Source: Candidatus Omnitrophota bacterium
GTDB lineage: Bacteria; Omnitrophota; Omnitrophia; Omnitrophales; Aquincolibacteriaceae
Direction of reading: 5' to 3'
NCBI GenBank assembly: GCA_903820505.1
Contig: CAIJHQ010000031.1
Location: 1 to 64,000, forward strand
Length of the DNA: 64,000 bases
In this document: piece after piece, positions 15,276 to 24,151 of the stretch
Numbering within the stretch: the first letter of the stretch is position 1
Layout of the letters: each line of letters begins with the position of its first letter
Notes under the pieces: generated by a model
What the model was told of the DNA's origin: nothing
Database searches by the model: none
The model's input: only the letters and a program-made list of their open reading frames with translations
Translations under genes and position numbers: made by a program

Positions 15276-16838
15276 ATGCAATCCCAGTTTTCAGAATTGT
15301 ACGAGAAGTCTTTTCAGGACATTCAGATCGGTGAGGTCGTTAAAGGCACGGTGATCGCGATCCACAAACGGGAAGTCGTGGTGGATATCGGCTACAAAGC
15401 CGAAGGTGTTTTGCCGTTGGATGAGTTTCTTCAGCCGGAAGCCTTGACGGTCGGTTGTGAGGTCGAAGTCCTTTTTGAAGGTTTTGACGATGTCGAAGGG
15501 TCGGCGTTGCTTTCCAAGAGGAAAGCGGACCGTCAGAAGACCTGGAATGACATCCTTTCCAATGCCGAAGAGGGAGCTATTGTCGAAGGCCGGATCTCGC
15601 GCAAAGTCCGCGGGGGTTTCATGGTCGATATCGGCATGGAAGCTTTCCTGCCGGCATCGCTCGTGGATATCAAGCCCGTTCGTAATCAGGACGCCTTTAT
15701 CGGGCTCCAGAGCAAATTCCTAGTCGTGAAGATCAATCACAAGCGGAAGAACGTCGTTGTTTCCCGCAAGGACCTCCTCGAGAAGAGCCGCAATGAAGCC
15801 CGTTCGGAAAAGCTCGGTTCGCTCAAGGTCGGCCAGATCGTCCGCGGAAAAGTAAAGAACATCACGGATTTCGGGGTCTTCATCGACCTCGGCAATCTCG
15901 ACGGCCTTTTGCACATCACCGACATGAGCTGGGGACGGGTCTCGCATCCTTCCGACCTCGTGAAACTCGGTGAGGAGATCGACGTGGTCGTGATCGCGAT
16001 CGATCAGGTCAAACAGAAGATCTCCCTCGGTCTCAAACAGAAGGGCACGGACCCCTGGACTTCGGTCGATCAGCGTTACGCGATCGGTAACCAGGTCCGC
16101 GGCAAGGTCGTGAATATCCTTCCGTACGGCGCTTTCGTGGAACTTGAGCCCGGGATCGAAGGGCTGGTCCATATCAGCGAGCTTTCCTGGACCAAGCGCG
16201 TGAACCATCCGAGCGAGATGCTTTCGGTCGGCATGGAGCTCGACGTGGTGATCTTGAGCCTCGATAAGGAAGCGAAGAAGATCTCCCTCGGCGCCAAACA
16301 AGCGCAGGAAAATCCTTGGACCGCGGCGGCCGACAAGTACCAGGTCGGGAACCGTGCGAAGGGGACCGTGCGCAATCTGACGGATTACGGCGCTTTTGTG
16401 GAGCTTGAGCCCGGCATTGAAGGGCTTCTTCATGTGTCCGACATTTCTTGGACGCACAAGGTCGCCAAGCCCGCGGACGTCCTCAAAAAGGGAGATGCCG
16501 TGGACGTGATGATCCTCGCCGTGGATACCGAAGCCAAGAAGATATCGCTCGGCATGAAGCAGCTCACGGACGATCCGTGGATCGAACTGACCAAGAACCT
16601 TTTGACGGGCCTGGAACTCCAGGGGAAAGTCACCCGGATCGTGAATTTCGGTCTTTTCGTGGAGTTGGAGAACGGCCTGGAAGGGCTCATTCACGTTTCC
16701 GAGATCCCGGATTGCTCGGCCCAGGACCTGGCCAAGCAGTACAAGGTCGGCGATATGCTCCGCTGCAGTATCCTCAACGTGGATCATGAAGGACGTAAGA
16801 TCGCCCTGACCTGCAAGACCGAATCGGTTCCGGCGTAA
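15276..16838 (+). CDS. rpsA: 30S ribosomal protein S1
   Basis: 520 aa with six S1/OB repeats (roughly 18-87, 104-170, 191-259, 276-345, 362-431, 448-515). The later repeats show the typical pattern GxVxNIxxYGAFVELEPGIEGLVHISE. S1 binds mRNA at the 30S platform and aids initiation. The start at 15276 follows AAGGAGG by 10 nt; an in-frame GTG-type upstream extension would run through the leader. The cmk gene often found before rpsA is absent. Confidence 0.95.
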   Translation: MQSQFSELYEKSFQDIQIGEVVKGTVIAIHKREVVVDIGYKAEGVLPLDEFLQPEALTVGCEVEVLFEGFDDVEGSALLSKRKADRQKTWNDILSNAEEGAIVEGRISRKVRGGFMVDIGMEAFLPASLVDIKPVRNQDAFIGLQSKFLVVKINHKRKNVVVSRKDLLEKSRNEARSEKLGSLKVGQIVRGKVKNITDFGVFIDLGNLDGLLHITDMSWGRVSHPSDLVKLGEEIDVVVIAIDQVKQKISLGLKQKGTDPWTSVDQRYAIGNQVRGKVVNILPYGAFVELEPGIEGLVHISELSWTKRVNHPSEMLSVGMELDVVILSLDKEAKKISLGAKQAQENPWTAAADKYQVGNRAKGTVRNLTDYGAFVELEPGIEGLLHVSDISWTHKVAKPADVLKKGDAVDVMILAVDTEAKKISLGMKQLTDDPWIELTKNLLTGLELQGKVTRIVNFGLFVELENGLEGLIHVSEIPDCSAQDLAKQYKVGDMLRCSILNVDHEGRKIALTCKTESVPA

Positions 16839-16849
16839 CTCCAAAGTCG

Positions 16850-18100
16850 ATGGCGCACCCAGGTCACCGCAGAGTGGTCATTACGGGACTGGGGATCGTC
16901 TCTTCGGTCGGCTTTGGCAAAGAGGCCTTCTGGGATTCTCTTACCAAAGGAAAAAGCGGCGTTTCGAACATCACCGCTTTTGACACCACGCCATTCACGA
17001 CCCGCTTCGCCGGCGAGATCAAGAATTTCGATCCCTCGGCCTATATTCTTCCCAAAAAACTCAAACGCATGGACCGCACGACGCAGTTCGCGATCGTGGC
17101 CTCCAAAATGGCGGTCCAGGACGCCGGACTTGATCTTCTTGAGGACGGCGCCCGCGAGAGGACCGGAGTGATCATCGGGACCGCGCTCGCCGGGGTCGGC
17201 TATATTCTGGAACAATCCGCGATCCTGATGCAAAAAGGGCCGATGCGGATCAATCCTTTCACGGCCCTCGCTTCATTCCCGGACGCGTGCGCCGGAAATG
17301 TTTCCATCGAACTCGGAGTGACCGGTCCCAGTTTTTCCATGGCGACCGCCTGTTCTTCCGCCTCCGACGCTTGCGGTTACGCTTTTGACGCGATCCGCAG
17401 CGGGGAACTGGATTTTCTGATCATGGGAGGCGCGGAAGCCACCATTTTCCCGGGCATCGTGGCTTCTTTTTGCGTCGCCCGCGCGTTGTCCACGCGCAAT
17501 GACGATCCCGCAAAAGCCTCGAGACCTTTTTCAATGGACCGCGACGGGTTCGTGCTCGGCGAAGGCGCCGGTATGCTGGTGCTGGAGGAGTACGAACACG
17601 CGAAAAAACGCGGAGCGCGCATTTATGCGGAGATTCTCGGCCATGGCATGACCTGCGACGCTTACCATATGGTAGCGCCGGACCCGGAGGGGAAGGAAGC
17701 GAGCCGCGCGATGCGCCTTGCCATGTCCCACGCGGGGGTCGGGCCGCAGGACATTGACTACATCAACGCGCACGGCACCTCGACGCCCCTGAACGACAAG
17801 ACTGAAACGATCATTATCAAAAAAGTGTTCGGCCCGCGCGCCTATGAGGTTCCCGCCAGTTCCATCAAATCCATGATCGGGCATTTGATCGGAGCGGCCG
17901 GCAGCGTCGAATTGATCGCGACCCTTCTGGCCATGGAACATCAGGTCATCCCGCCGACCATCAATTACACCTCCAAAGACCCCGAATGCGACCTGGACTA
18001 TGTGCCGAACACGGCGCGCCCCGCGAAGATCAGGGTCGCGATGAAGAATTCCTTCGGGTTCGGCGGAAAGAACTCGATCCTCATCCTCAAGAAAGTCTGA
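16850..18100 (+). CDS. fabF: 3-oxoacyl-ACP synthase II
   Basis: Beta-ketoacyl-ACP synthase for fatty acid elongation, 416 aa. The catalytic Cys is in MATACSSASDACG (about residue 168), with His in NAHGTSTPLND and GHLIGAAG, and GFGGKN at the C-terminus. It starts 11 nt after rpsA with a poor Shine-Dalgarno, suggesting coupling. No acpP, fabG or fabD lies next to it. The next genes are B12-radical SAM enzymes and phospholipid genes, so a role in making an acyl chain that is later modified is possible. Confidence 0.92.
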   Translation: MAHPGHRRVVITGLGIVSSVGFGKEAFWDSLTKGKSGVSNITAFDTTPFTTRFAGEIKNFDPSAYILPKKLKRMDRTTQFAIVASKMAVQDAGLDLLEDGARERTGVIIGTALAGVGYILEQSAILMQKGPMRINPFTALASFPDACAGNVSIELGVTGPSFSMATACSSASDACGYAFDAIRSGELDFLIMGGAEATIFPGIVASFCVARALSTRNDDPAKASRPFSMDRDGFVLGEGAGMLVLEEYEHAKKRGARIYAEILGHGMTCDAYHMVAPDPEGKEASRAMRLAMSHAGVGPQDIDYINAHGTSTPLNDKTETIIIKKVFGPRAYEVPASSIKSMIGHLIGAAGSVELIATLLAMEHQVIPPTINYTSKDPECDLDYVPNTARPAKIRVAMKNSFGFGGKNSILILKKV

Positions 18101-18163
18101 CGGCTTCCGTCATCGCAACGCGGTACTAGCTATTCACTGGGGGATAGGATAGAATAAAAGCCC

Positions 18164-20239
18164 ATGAAGATTCAGGAAACTCCCATAAAAAAATGTGATG
18201 TGCCGGAGGCTTTTGACGAGGTCCGGAATACAGGAGCTATCCTCCACAAGTATAGCCACTTGCAGCTTTATCTGATCAAGCCCTCCAAATACGATGATGA
18301 GGGCTACGTGATCCGCTATTGGAAGGGGGTCCTCCCGAGCAATACCCTGTCCTGTCTCTACGGGTTAAGCGAAGACGTCCGCGAGCGTGGGGTTTTTGGC
18401 GAGGACCTGAAATGGACGACGGAACTTATAGACGATACGGTCCAGCCCATTCCCTATAAAGCGGCCATCCGGGCCAGCCGCCGTAAAGACACGAAAGTCA
18501 TCGTTTGTCTCGTGGGGGTCCAGACGAACCAGTTCCCGCGCGCCGCGGACATCGCGATGAATTTCCGCAAAGCCGGGATCTCTGTGCTGATCGGCGGGTT
18601 TCATGTCAGCGGCGTTGCCGCGACCTTGCCGGATCTTTCTCCGGAACTTGTGACCCTTAAAAATGCGGGCGTGACGCTCGTGGCGGGAGAAGGAGAGGGC
18701 GGCCACTGGGAAAAACTGTTGGGCGACGCGTTGCAGGACCGCCTCAAACCTTTCTACAATTTTCTTCATGATCTCCCGGACATTTCAAGAGCTGTTTTTC
18801 CGAAGATCCATCCGAAACTTCTGGCTCGCTATGCGTTACGGCACTTCGGGACACTGGACTGCGGCCGGGGGTGCCCGTTCGGTTGCAGTTTTTGTACGGT
18901 GATCAACGTTCAGGGCCGGCGCATGAGGTTCCGTGAGGTGGACCTCCTGATCGAGAAGATCCGCGAGGATTATTACCGCTACGGGATCTCGCATTATTTT
19001 TTCACGGATGACAATTTCTGCCGCAACAAGAACTGGGAAGCGATCCTGGACCGGATCATCGAATTGAAAGAAAAGGAAAATATCCCGTTCTTTTTCATGA
19101 TGCAGCTGGACACACAATCGCATATGGTGCCGAATTTCGTGGAGAAGTCGGCGCGGGCGGGTTGCCGCCAGGTCTTTATCGGGATGGAGAGTTTGAATCA
19201 GGAGAACCTCAAGGCCGTCAAAAAGAGCCAGAATGACATCGGGAATTTCAAGGCGCTGGTGGACGCGTTCCATGATGTGGGGATCGTTTGCCACCTGGCG
19301 TACATCATCGGATTTCCCCTGGATACGGCCGAATCGGTCAAAGCGGACATTGAAAAGCTCCTGACGCTCGGCGCGGGCCAGGCCTCTTTTTTCATGATGA
19401 CCCCTCTTCCGGGCTCCATGGATTACAAGCATGCGATTGAAAAAGGGATGCTGATGGACACGGACCTCAACAATTATGACACCTTTCACGAGACGCACCG
19501 GCACGCGCGCATGAAACCGGGGGAATGGCTTGCGGCTTATGAGGATGCCTGGCGTGTTTTTTACAGCGTGGATAATATGAAGCGCATCCTGAGCCGGAGT
19601 CTCGAGTGCGAGAATTATTGGGGTATTTTCTCCAACTTCATTTGGTACAAGAACGGAGTGAATATCGAAGGCGGCCATCCCATGATCCATGGTTTTGTCC
19701 GGCTGAAGGGCCGCCTGGAGCGCCGTCCCGGCTATCCGATCGAGGGGCGCTGGCAGTATTTCAAACGGCGTTTGGGCGACGTGTACCGCGAATTGACCGG
19801 TTGGTGGAACCTGACCATCGAGCTGGAGGAAGTCTGGCTTGCGACGCGGAAGCGCAGCCCCCTGGAGCAGCGCGTGGTCGCCGAACTGGCGCGTGTGACG
19901 CAGTCGGCGAAAAAATGGCGGGATCTCCGGATTTCGGACCTTCACAGCCTCTATTTAAGGGCCGCGGCAGCGCTCGAGAAAAAAGGCCTCTACCGGTTCC
20001 GCATTCCGTCGCATTTTCAACTATGGCTTCGGCGATGGAATTTTTTCTCGGAACCGCTGACCTTTACGCGCATGCCTCTTCAAAAGTTTTGGGACAGCGC
20101 GTGCGCCGCGTGGCGGCGAGGAGAGATTCTCCGTGTCAATTATGTGCGCGTGGTCACGACCATCATTGAGGAAGGCGTTCTTTTCGCCCGGTTCATTTTC
20201 TCCATTCTTATCCCGAACGTTTTCTTGCGGAAACATTAA
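18164..20239 (+). CDS. B12-binding domain radical SAM protein
   Basis: 691 aa. An N-terminal region is followed by a cobalamin-binding-like fold (about residues 105-195, VGVQTNQFPRAADIAMNF, GGFHVSG), then a radical SAM core whose CGRGCPFGCSFC gives the CxxxCxxC Fe-S triad (about residue 227). A C-terminal extension of some 260 residues ends in a hydrophobic helix (VLFARFIFSILIPNVFL) that may touch the membrane. Such enzymes methylate or rearrange unreactive carbons; the substrate is unknown. A TAGAAT box (18150-18155) only 8 nt upstream hints at a leaderless start. Confidence 0.85.
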   Translation: MKIQETPIKKCDVPEAFDEVRNTGAILHKYSHLQLYLIKPSKYDDEGYVIRYWKGVLPSNTLSCLYGLSEDVRERGVFGEDLKWTTELIDDTVQPIPYKAAIRASRRKDTKVIVCLVGVQTNQFPRAADIAMNFRKAGISVLIGGFHVSGVAATLPDLSPELVTLKNAGVTLVAGEGEGGHWEKLLGDALQDRLKPFYNFLHDLPDISRAVFPKIHPKLLARYALRHFGTLDCGRGCPFGCSFCTVINVQGRRMRFREVDLLIEKIREDYYRYGISHYFFTDDNFCRNKNWEAILDRIIELKEKENIPFFFMMQLDTQSHMVPNFVEKSARAGCRQVFIGMESLNQENLKAVKKSQNDIGNFKALVDAFHDVGIVCHLAYIIGFPLDTAESVKADIEKLLTLGAGQASFFMMTPLPGSMDYKHAIEKGMLMDTDLNNYDTFHETHRHARMKPGEWLAAYEDAWRVFYSVDNMKRILSRSLECENYWGIFSNFIWYKNGVNIEGGHPMIHGFVRLKGRLERRPGYPIEGRWQYFKRRLGDVYRELTGWWNLTIELEEVWLATRKRSPLEQRVVAELARVTQSAKKWRDLRISDLHSLYLRAAAALEKKGLYRFRIPSHFQLWLRRWNFFSEPLTFTRMPLQKFWDSACAAWRRGEILRVNYVRVVTTIIEEGVLFARFIFSILIPNVFLRKH

Positions 20240-20249
20240 GTGATCATTT

Positions 20250-20271
20250 AAGGCGACGGGTTTTTCGCCTT
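20250..20271 (+). other. Stem-loop between the two radical SAM genes
   Basis: AAGGCGA (20250-20256) pairs with TCGCCTT (20265-20271) around an 8-nt loop. No T-run follows, so it is more likely an mRNA-stability or processing hairpin than a terminator. Confidence 0.5.
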
Positions 20272-20291
20272 GAAGAAAGAGATGGGATATT

Positions 20292-21935
20292 TTGAAGGTC
20301 TATCTGGTGCACCCCCGTTTTGAACCGACCATATGGTCGTTCGACGGGCTCCGGCCTATCACGGGGACGAGTTTTTCCACGACCCCGCTCGGTCTCGTCA
20401 CCGTAGCCGCTTTGACCCCAGAGCCCTGGGTGGTGGTGGTCGCGGACGAGAACGTGGAGACCATCGATTTTGACACGGACGCGGACCTCATCGGCATCGG
20501 CGCCTTCAATGTTCAATATCACCGCGCCCTGGAGATTGCCGCGGAATTCAGAAAACGCGGGAAAAAAGTGGCGTTCGGAGGCCCCTATTGCAGTTTGTTC
20601 CCGGAGGCGTTCGAAGGCAAGGGCGACCACCGGATCGCGGGGGAGGCCGAGGAGATCTGGCCGGAATTTTTGCGTGATTTTGAACAGGGAAAGGCGAGGG
20701 AGCTTTATACCGCCCGCAAGGAAAAGGTCGACATCCGCAATAGTCCGGTTCCGCGGTATGAACTGATCCGGGGCGAACGCTACAATATGTTCTCGCTGCA
20801 GACGAGCCGCGGTTGTCCCTTCAATTGCGAGTTCTGCGATATCATCATCATGGACGGGCGCGTGCCGCGCGTTAAGACGGTCGAACAGGTCCTCGCGGAG
20901 GTCGACCACTGCGTCAAACAGGGGGCGCATTACATCGTTTTCGGCGACGCGAACTTCATCGGGAACCTTCCGTTCGCCCGGCAGCTTCTCAAGGCCCTCG
21001 CGGAATATTCCGAAAAGAACGGTTATCCGATCGAATTCAGCTGCGAGCTGACGATCAATGTGGCCCACCATCCGGACCTTTTGGAACTGTTCCAGGCCGC
21101 GAATTTCTACTCGCTTTTTATCGGGATCGAATCCCCCCGGAAGGAAAGCCTGATCGAATCAGGAAAGATCCAGAATACGCGGGAAAATGTCCTTGAGGAC
21201 ATCAAGCGGATCCAGTCCTATCACCTTTCCGTGGTGGCCGGCATGATCATCGGTTTCGATACAGACGATAAACGGATCTTCAAAGAGCATTATGATTTTC
21301 TGCAGGAGCTCGGGATCCCGTTCACGACCTGCGGGACCCTGATGGCCCTTCCCAAGACGCCGCTCGCGAAACGGCTTGCGGCCGAAGGGCGGTTGCTTGA
21401 TACCGAATGGACGGAGATGAACGGGCACGGTTCCTCGGACTGCAACTTCATCCCCAAGAACATGACGCTTGAAGAGATCCACCGCGGGTACAATTGGCTT
21501 AGCCGCTGTCTTTACCGTTACGACAGTTACGGTGACCGGTTGGTGACGGCCTTGAGCCGTTTCCGCAATCGTAATAAAGAACACAAGCGGGCGTCTTTGG
21601 ACCTGAAATTCGGCGGCCTGCTTCTTAAGCTTGTTGGCTACTATCTCCTGACCCGGGACTTTGCGCGCATGAGATTTTTCGTCGGGACCTTTTGGCGCGT
21701 CGCGACGGGCGGGCCCTTTTCGGTTGGGAAGTGGCTGGAATTTTTCCGGTGGATAGCGACGCACAAGGCGTTCCGCGAATATGTCACTCAAACGCAGGGG
21801 GTCCCCGAAGGCCAGGACCCGAAGAACCCTCCCTTTGAGGACGCGGGCACTGCTGCGGGGACGCCGCTTTCCGGACAAAAAGATCCCGGCTCTGAGGCGT
21901 CGAAAGGGGCAGCGGTCGAAGCAGGGGCTTTATGA
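20292..21935 (+). CDS. B12-binding radical SAM protein (DUF4070 / HpnP-like)
   Basis: 547 aa. B12-binding domain (1-140, VYLVHPRFEPTIWSFDG, GGPYCSLFPEAF), radical SAM core with SRGCPFNCEFCDIIIMDGR, and a C-terminal part resembling DUF4070. That is the architecture of hopanoid C2 methylase HpnP and relatives. It starts at TTG with GAGATGGGA upstream; no in-frame ATG is nearby. The end overlaps psd by 4 nt (ATGA), so it is translated together with a phospholipid-synthesis gene. No squalene-hopene cyclase is in the window, so a hopanoid substrate cannot be assumed. Confidence 0.85.
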   Translation: MKVYLVHPRFEPTIWSFDGLRPITGTSFSTTPLGLVTVAALTPEPWVVVVADENVETIDFDTDADLIGIGAFNVQYHRALEIAAEFRKRGKKVAFGGPYCSLFPEAFEGKGDHRIAGEAEEIWPEFLRDFEQGKARELYTARKEKVDIRNSPVPRYELIRGERYNMFSLQTSRGCPFNCEFCDIIIMDGRVPRVKTVEQVLAEVDHCVKQGAHYIVFGDANFIGNLPFARQLLKALAEYSEKNGYPIEFSCELTINVAHHPDLLELFQAANFYSLFIGIESPRKESLIESGKIQNTRENVLEDIKRIQSYHLSVVAGMIIGFDTDDKRIFKEHYDFLQELGIPFTTCGTLMALPKTPLAKRLAAEGRLLDTEWTEMNGHGSSDCNFIPKNMTLEEIHRGYNWLSRCLYRYDSYGDRLVTALSRFRNRNKEHKRASLDLKFGGLLLKLVGYYLLTRDFARMRFFVGTFWRVATGGPFSVGKWLEFFRWIATHKAFREYVTQTQGVPEGQDPKNPPFEDAGTAAGTPLSGQKDPGSEASKGAAVEAGAL

Positions 21936-22579
21936 CCGGTCGTTTGCCGCTTGATAAACGGGTTTGGCCGGGCGCCATTCTGCTTCTTGTCTTCCTTCTT
22001 CTGGAATTGTTGTGGGGCGTTCATTCCGTGACGCCGGTCCTTCTGACGCTCTTGATCGCACAGCTTCTTTTCTTTCGTGACCCGTCGCGAAGGACTCCGG
22101 CGGCGCAAGGGTTGCTTGCTCCCGCGGACGGGAAGGTGGTCGGCGTCGACGAATCCTTCGAGGAAAAATTCCTGAACGAACCGGCGGTCCGTATCCGCAT
22201 TTTCCTCTCCGTTTTCGATGTTCACGTAACGCGTTCTCCTCTTGCCGGCGTCGTGAAGTTCCAGCGCTACGTCAAAGGGAAGTTCCTGAACGCGCTCCGG
22301 AAAAGCGCTTTTGAGAACAATGAGTCCAATTGGATCGGCATCGAGAACCATGAACGGCGCGTTCTGGTGCGGCAGATGACCGGCGCGATCGCCCGGCGGA
22401 TCTATTGGGACGTGAAGATCGGGCAAATTGTGGGGCGGGGAGAAAAGATCGGGATGATCTGCTACGGTTCGGGAGTTGAATTTTACGTCGCCAAGAGGGC
22501 GTTTCGGCCTGCGGTCCGGGTCGGCCAGCACGTGAAGGCCGGGTTGACCCTTCTCGGCCAGTGGGCTGACGAGGGGTGA
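21932..22579 (+). CDS. psd: Phosphatidylserine decarboxylase
   Basis: Converts phosphatidylserine to phosphatidylethanolamine. 215 aa, the short form of the family, with two N-terminal hydrophobic segments and the motifs LLAPADGKVV, FLSVFDVHVTRSP and the self-cleavage site CYGSGVEF. There a Gly-Ser bond would break to create the pyruvoyl group. It overlaps the radical SAM gene upstream and is followed 4 nt later by pssA, so the PE pathway is contiguous. Confidence 0.9.
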   Translation: MTGRLPLDKRVWPGAILLLVFLLLELLWGVHSVTPVLLTLLIAQLLFFRDPSRRTPAAQGLLAPADGKVVGVDESFEEKFLNEPAVRIRIFLSVFDVHVTRSPLAGVVKFQRYVKGKFLNALRKSAFENNESNWIGIENHERRVLVRQMTGAIARRIYWDVKIGQIVGRGEKIGMICYGSGVEFYVAKRAFRPAVRVGQHVKAGLTLLGQWADEG

Positions 22580-22583
22580 TCCG

Positions 22584-23327
22584 GTGAAACATCGCCTTTA
22601 CTTCACAACCGCCGCTTTTCCCAACATGATCACGATGTGTAATCTGATCGCGGGATTCTTTTCCATTCTTATGAGCATTCAGGAAAGGTTCGAGTACGCG
22701 GTGTGGCTCATTTTCCTCGCGCTGGTGCTGGATTCCCTTGACGGTCATGTGGCGCGCATTTTCGGTAACGAGACGGATTTCGGGCGCGAACTGGATTCTC
22801 TCGCGGATGCCGTTTCATTCGTCGTTGCGCCTTGTTTTTTTGTGATTAATGTTTTCTTCCTCAATACGTCGATCGCTTTTTTACTGGTGGTGATCTTTTA
22901 TCTTTGCGCGGGAGTGTTCCGGCTGGCGCGGTACAACGTGAACCCGACCAGCGGCGGTTGTTTCGAGGGGCTTCCGACGCCGGCTGCGGCCCTGTCCCTG
23001 ATGATGACGATGCTGGCGTTCCACAAGAACCACTGGGACGAACGCTCGTTCTCCCTGGTCAGCGTGGTCTTTTTGATGACGGCGCTCGGGTTCTTGATGG
23101 TGAGCGAGATCCCCTATCCGAAAGTCTCTGCCATCAAATTCCGCTCGTGGCGCATCCTGTTTTTCCTGCAAGTAGCGCTTTTTCTCCTGACGTTCATTTA
23201 TTTGAACATCGAAAGCGCGGTCGCGACCGTTTTTTTGACCTTCCTCCTCCTAGCGCCTTTCTATTGCGTCTCATTCATCCGGAGCCGTTTGGGCGCCTCG
23301 CTCGACGACGAAGCGAGGAGAACTTAA
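22584..23327 (+). CDS. pssA: CDP-diacylglycerol-serine O-phosphatidyltransferase
   Basis: Integral membrane CDP-alcohol phosphatidyltransferase making phosphatidylserine. 247 aa, about 7-8 membrane segments. The catalytic signature DSLDGHVAR-x8-G-x3-D-x3-D is visible at about residues 51-74. It starts at GTG with GAGGGG upstream, directly after psd. Its stop abuts the ATG of the next gene. Confidence 0.92.
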   Translation: MKHRLYFTTAAFPNMITMCNLIAGFFSILMSIQERFEYAVWLIFLALVLDSLDGHVARIFGNETDFGRELDSLADAVSFVVAPCFFVINVFFLNTSIAFLLVVIFYLCAGVFRLARYNVNPTSGGCFEGLPTPAAALSLMMTMLAFHKNHWDERSFSLVSVVFLMTALGFLMVSEIPYPKVSAIKFRSWRILFFLQVALFLLTFIYLNIESAVATVFLTFLLLAPFYCVSFIRSRLGASLDDEARRT

Positions 23328-23936
23328 ATGTTGCTCGGTCTTTTGGCGGGATTTCTGGCTTCAAGCCTCGGATGGCAGATCAATCTGATCGTCATCCAGC
23401 GGGGGCTTCATCGCGGACGCATCGCGGCTTTTTCCGTCGGGTGCGGCGCGGTCGTTGCGGACATGGTCTTTCTCGCGATCGGTTTTACGGGGACCCGGCC
23501 TCTTTTGAACCATCCGGAATGGTGGGGGATCATCCGATGGGTGGGGATCACGGTGCTATTGGTGATCGCGGCGCGCACTTTTTTTATCCACAGCAGGTCT
23601 CCCCGAAAGGCGATCGAAGTCACCAAGCGGAATCCCACTAAGAATTTTCTTGTGGGGTTCCTGGTGGTTGCGACCAATCCGGCGGTGTTCCTGATGTGGG
23701 TCGGCATTTTGAGCCTGATAAGGGCGAATTTTGGTCAGGCGGGGAGTATTATGTTCAGGGACCGGTTTCTTTCGGGGTTTCTATTTGGGGCGATGGCCTG
23801 GTTCGCTCCCTTCACTCTCATTTTCTTGAAGAAGCTGCGGAAATGGACCGAGGACAATCACCCCTTCATTTCAAAGCTTTCCGCCGTAACTCTCGTGCTG
23901 GTCGCCATTTTCCTCATGATCTGCGAGAGGTTTTAG
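23328..23936 (+). CDS. LysE/RhtB-type exporter
   Basis: 202 aa with about six hydrophobic helices. It shows the family pattern near the N-terminus (IQRGLHRGRIAAFSVGCGAVVADMVFL) and TNPAVFLMW in the middle. LysE-type proteins export amino acids or small metabolites. It begins at the base after the pssA stop, so it is co-translated with the phospholipid genes. A role in lipid or amine export is possible but not shown. Confidence 0.7.
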   Translation: MLLGLLAGFLASSLGWQINLIVIQRGLHRGRIAAFSVGCGAVVADMVFLAIGFTGTRPLLNHPEWWGIIRWVGITVLLVIAARTFFIHSRSPRKAIEVTKRNPTKNFLVGFLVVATNPAVFLMWVGILSLIRANFGQAGSIMFRDRFLSGFLFGAMAWFAPFTLIFLKKLRKWTEDNHPFISKLSAVTLVLVAIFLMICERF

Positions 23937-23938
23937 GG

Positions 23939-23972
23939 CCGCTTTCGGGCAATCAGCGGGAATTTTTTTTTT
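23939..23972 (+). terminator. Terminator after the psd-pssA operon
   Basis: CCGCT (23939-23943) pairs with AGCGG (23955-23959) and is followed by ten consecutive T (23963-23972). The stem is short but the T-run is long. Confidence 0.65.
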
Positions 23973-23991
23973 AGATTTTGCAAAAAATCAG

Positions 23992-24020
23992 TTGCTATGC
24001 TTTTAAGCGTTTGATAAAAT
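23992..24020 (+). promoter_or_regulatory. Promoter of the alpha-glucan gene run
   Basis: TTGCTA (23992-23997), a 17-bp spacer and TAAAAT (24015-24020) precede the DUF4912 gene, leaving a leader of about 125 nt. The TATAAG nearer the gene (24136-24141) overlaps the Shine-Dalgarno and is not used in this call. Confidence 0.55.
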
Positions 24021-24151
24021 TCTTTCATTCGCGGGGAATCCAGGCCTAGAAGAATGTATTTGCTGAGTGTTTTGTCTTTATAGTGTTTATTACTTCAGAA
24101 ACTAGCGCATTGTAGCGCATTCGGTTCTCCGAATGTATAAGGACCCTAAAG

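Noticed and set aside
16850-18100. Polyketide or secondary-metabolite ketosynthase
   Set aside because: The sequence has a standard FabF layout, and no ACP, acyltransferase or chain-length factor is adjacent.
24136-24141. TATAAG as a promoter for the DUF4912 gene
   Set aside because: It overlaps the AAGGA ribosome binding site and leaves no room for a leader; the pair at 23992/24015 is better.
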